From the NCBI GenBank assembly GCA_030147305.1, contig JASLAE010000353.1, positions 1 through 7,778 on the forward strand: DNA of 7,778 nt, given 5' to 3'. Under the pieces are notes generated by a model. The model was given only the letters and a program-made list of their open reading frames with translations, was not told where the DNA came from and did no database searches. The translations under genes and the position numbers were made by a program. Every line of letters starts with the position of its first letter. Within the stretch, counting starts at the first letter, position 1. This DNA is from Cesiribacter sp. GTDB lineage: Bacteria > Bacteroidota > Bacteroidia > Cytophagales > Cyclobacteriaceae. Positions 6,598-7,778 of the stretch are shown here, one piece after another.

Positions 6598-7778
6598 ATG
6601 AACAATTCCAATATGATATTGAAACACCTTCTCTTACTCTTTTTCTTTATTGGCCTGGGTGGCACCCTGCAGGCACAGACTGGTCAGAAGAAAGCCCTCT
6701 TTATCATTGTTGATGGCATTTCTGCCGATGTAATAGAAAAGATTCATACACCAAATCTAGACCGGATCGCCAAAACCGGAGGCTATACCCGTGCTTACGT
6801 AGGAGGTAAAAAGGGAAGCTATTCCCAGACCCCTACCATTTCTGCGGTAGGCTATAACAGTTTGATAACCGGCACCTGGGTAAATAAACACGGGGTTTGG
6901 GACAACAACATAGAAACCCCCAATTATCATTACTGGACTATTTTCCGCTTTCTTAAAACCCAGCATCCCCAGAAACAAACCGCTGTATTCTCTACCTGGC
7001 TGGACAACAGGACAAAGCTTATTGGAGAAGGCCTTCCTGCAACAGGCCATCTCCAGGTAGACTATCACTTCGATGGTTTTGAGCTGGATACCGTTAATTA
7101 TCCGCATGATAAAGAAAGAAAATTCATCTATAATATAGATGAACTGGTTACAACGGAAGCAGCCCGTTATGTGAAAGAAACAGGGCCAGATTTGTCGTGG
7201 GTGTACCTGGAGTATCCTGATGACATGGGGCACCGTTATGGCGATAGTGAACAATTGTACAAAGCAGTTGAGATAGCAGATGATCAGATCGGACGCATTT
7301 GGGCATCCATCCAATACCGGCAGCAGCATTACCAGGAAGACTGGCTGATCATTGTCACAACAGACCATGGGCGGGATGCAGAGACCGGAAAAAGTCATGG
7401 CGGACAATCGGAAAGAGAACGCACCACCTGGATTACAACCAATGCCAAAGATCTGAACCAGCACTTTACGGAAGAGAAGCCGGGCATAGTCTCAATCTTT
7501 TCTACCCTGGCCCGCTTTATGGATCTTGATATCCCTACAGCACAAGCTATGGAAATAGATGGTATCCCGCTGATTGGGAAAGTGTCGCTATCAGGCATGG
7601 AATCCACAGTAACAGACCAAAATATACTGCTTAGCTGGAAAGCTTTGGAAAAAGAGGGTAATGTGAAGATCTGGATGGCAAATACCAATCATTTCAAGAA
7701 CGGAGGTTCTGATCAGTACCAGCTTATAGGAGAAGTGCCCCTGCAGCAGGAACAGTTTTCCATAAAGCTGGAAAAAAC
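6598..7778 (+). CDS. Secreted alkaline-phosphatase-superfamily phosphodiesterase/phosphatase (3' end outside window)
   Basis: The frame is open from ATG 6598 (alternative in-frame ATG at 6613) to the right edge, giving at least 393 residues with no stop. The N-terminus is a signal peptide: hydrophobic LLLLFFFIGLGG followed by LQAQ, cleaved near Ala26. The metal-dependent hydrolase core runs from about 32 to 325. Expected ligands (numbered from 6598) are Asp39 in FIIVDG; Thr80 in TPTISAVGYNSLITG as nucleophile, with Asn87 after it; Asp208 and His212 in YPDDMGHRYG; Asp256 and His257 in TTDHG; and His267 in KSHGG. This two-metal pattern cleaves phosphate mono- or diesters such as nucleotides or phospholipid head groups. 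The short 10-residue gap from DHG to the last His differs from classical nucleotide pyrophosphatases and recalls phosphoglycerate-mutase-like members. Residues from about 326 on (ILLSWKALEKEGNVKIW) look like the start of a beta-sandwich, fibronectin-like add-on. It lies 173 bases after susD, on the same strand but beyond a terminator. The exact substrate is unknown. Confidence 0.88.
   Translation, partial: MNNSNMILKHLLLLFFFIGLGGTLQAQTGQKKALFIIVDGISADVIEKIHTPNLDRIAKTGGYTRAYVGGKKGSYSQTPTISAVGYNSLITGTWVNKHGVWDNNIETPNYHYWTIFRFLKTQHPQKQTAVFSTWLDNRTKLIGEGLPATGHLQVDYHFDGFELDTVNYPHDKERKFIYNIDELVTTEAARYVKETGPDLSWVYLEYPDDMGHRYGDSEQLYKAVEIADDQIGRIWASIQYRQQHYQEDWLIIVTTDHGRDAETGKSHGGQSERERTTWITTNAKDLNQHFTEEKPGIVSIFSTLARFMDLDIPTAQAMEIDGIPLIGKVSLSGMESTVTDQNILLSWKALEKEGNVKIWMANTNHFKNGGSDQYQLIGEVPLQQEQFSIKLEK

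Noticed and set aside
6757..7464. 235-residue open frame on the - strand
   Set aside because: It lies entirely antisense to the hydrolase, whose catalytic motifs are in the + frame; the - strand translation is Cys/Phe/Ile-rich with no recognisable domain or signal.
7395..7688. 97-residue - strand and 76-residue + strand (7299-7529) open frames over the hydrolase
   Set aside because: Both overlap the strongly supported hydrolase frame and have no motif of their own.

Overview
The window looks like chromosomal DNA of a Bacteroidota bacterium, probably of the Cytophagales or a related order. The main evidence is an adjacent SusC/SusD outer-membrane pair, lipoprotein and secretion signals typical of the phylum, start codons in AT-rich leaders without clear Shine-Dalgarno sequences, and an exact match to the Bacteroidota -7 promoter box (TAnnTTTG) ahead of the SusC gene. 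No tRNA, rRNA, CRISPR array or insertion sequence is visible.

Layout from left to right: (1) bases 3-266 hold the end of an unrecognised lysine-rich protein on the + strand, probably cut by the window edge. (2) Bases 267-428 are a short convergent gap with inverted repeats, one of them followed by a T-rich tract. (3) Bases 429-1166 on the - strand encode a complete lipid-anchored subclass B1 metallo-beta-lactamase with every zinc ligand in place; its sequence most resembles CfiA/CcrA of Bacteroides. (4) Bases 1167-1783 are a 617-base divergent intergenic region. Its right part has a tandem 11-bp-period direct repeat, a -7 promoter box and AT-rich palindromes; its left part has no intact gene. 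(5) Bases 1784-4948 encode a SusC/RagA-type TonB-dependent transporter. Twelve bases later comes its SusD-like partner lipoprotein (4961-6424), and then a strong intrinsic terminator. (6) From 6598 to the right edge there is a secreted alkaline-phosphatase-superfamily hydrolase (phosphodiesterase/nucleotide pyrophosphatase-like), which runs out of the window.

How the genes may work together (inference): SusC and SusD form an outer-membrane import complex for a bulky nutrient. The hydrolase encoded just downstream has all the metal ligands of a phosphate-ester-cleaving enzyme and a signal peptide. The locus may therefore take up or process organic phosphate compounds (nucleotides, phosphodiesters, phospholipid head groups or sugar phosphates) rather than a plain glycan. 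The direct repeat upstream of susC has the 11-bp periodicity and CTTAA core seen in Pho boxes of some other bacteria, which would fit phosphate control, but this is a hypothesis. The metallo-beta-lactamase is divergently transcribed and has no evident functional link to the transporter.
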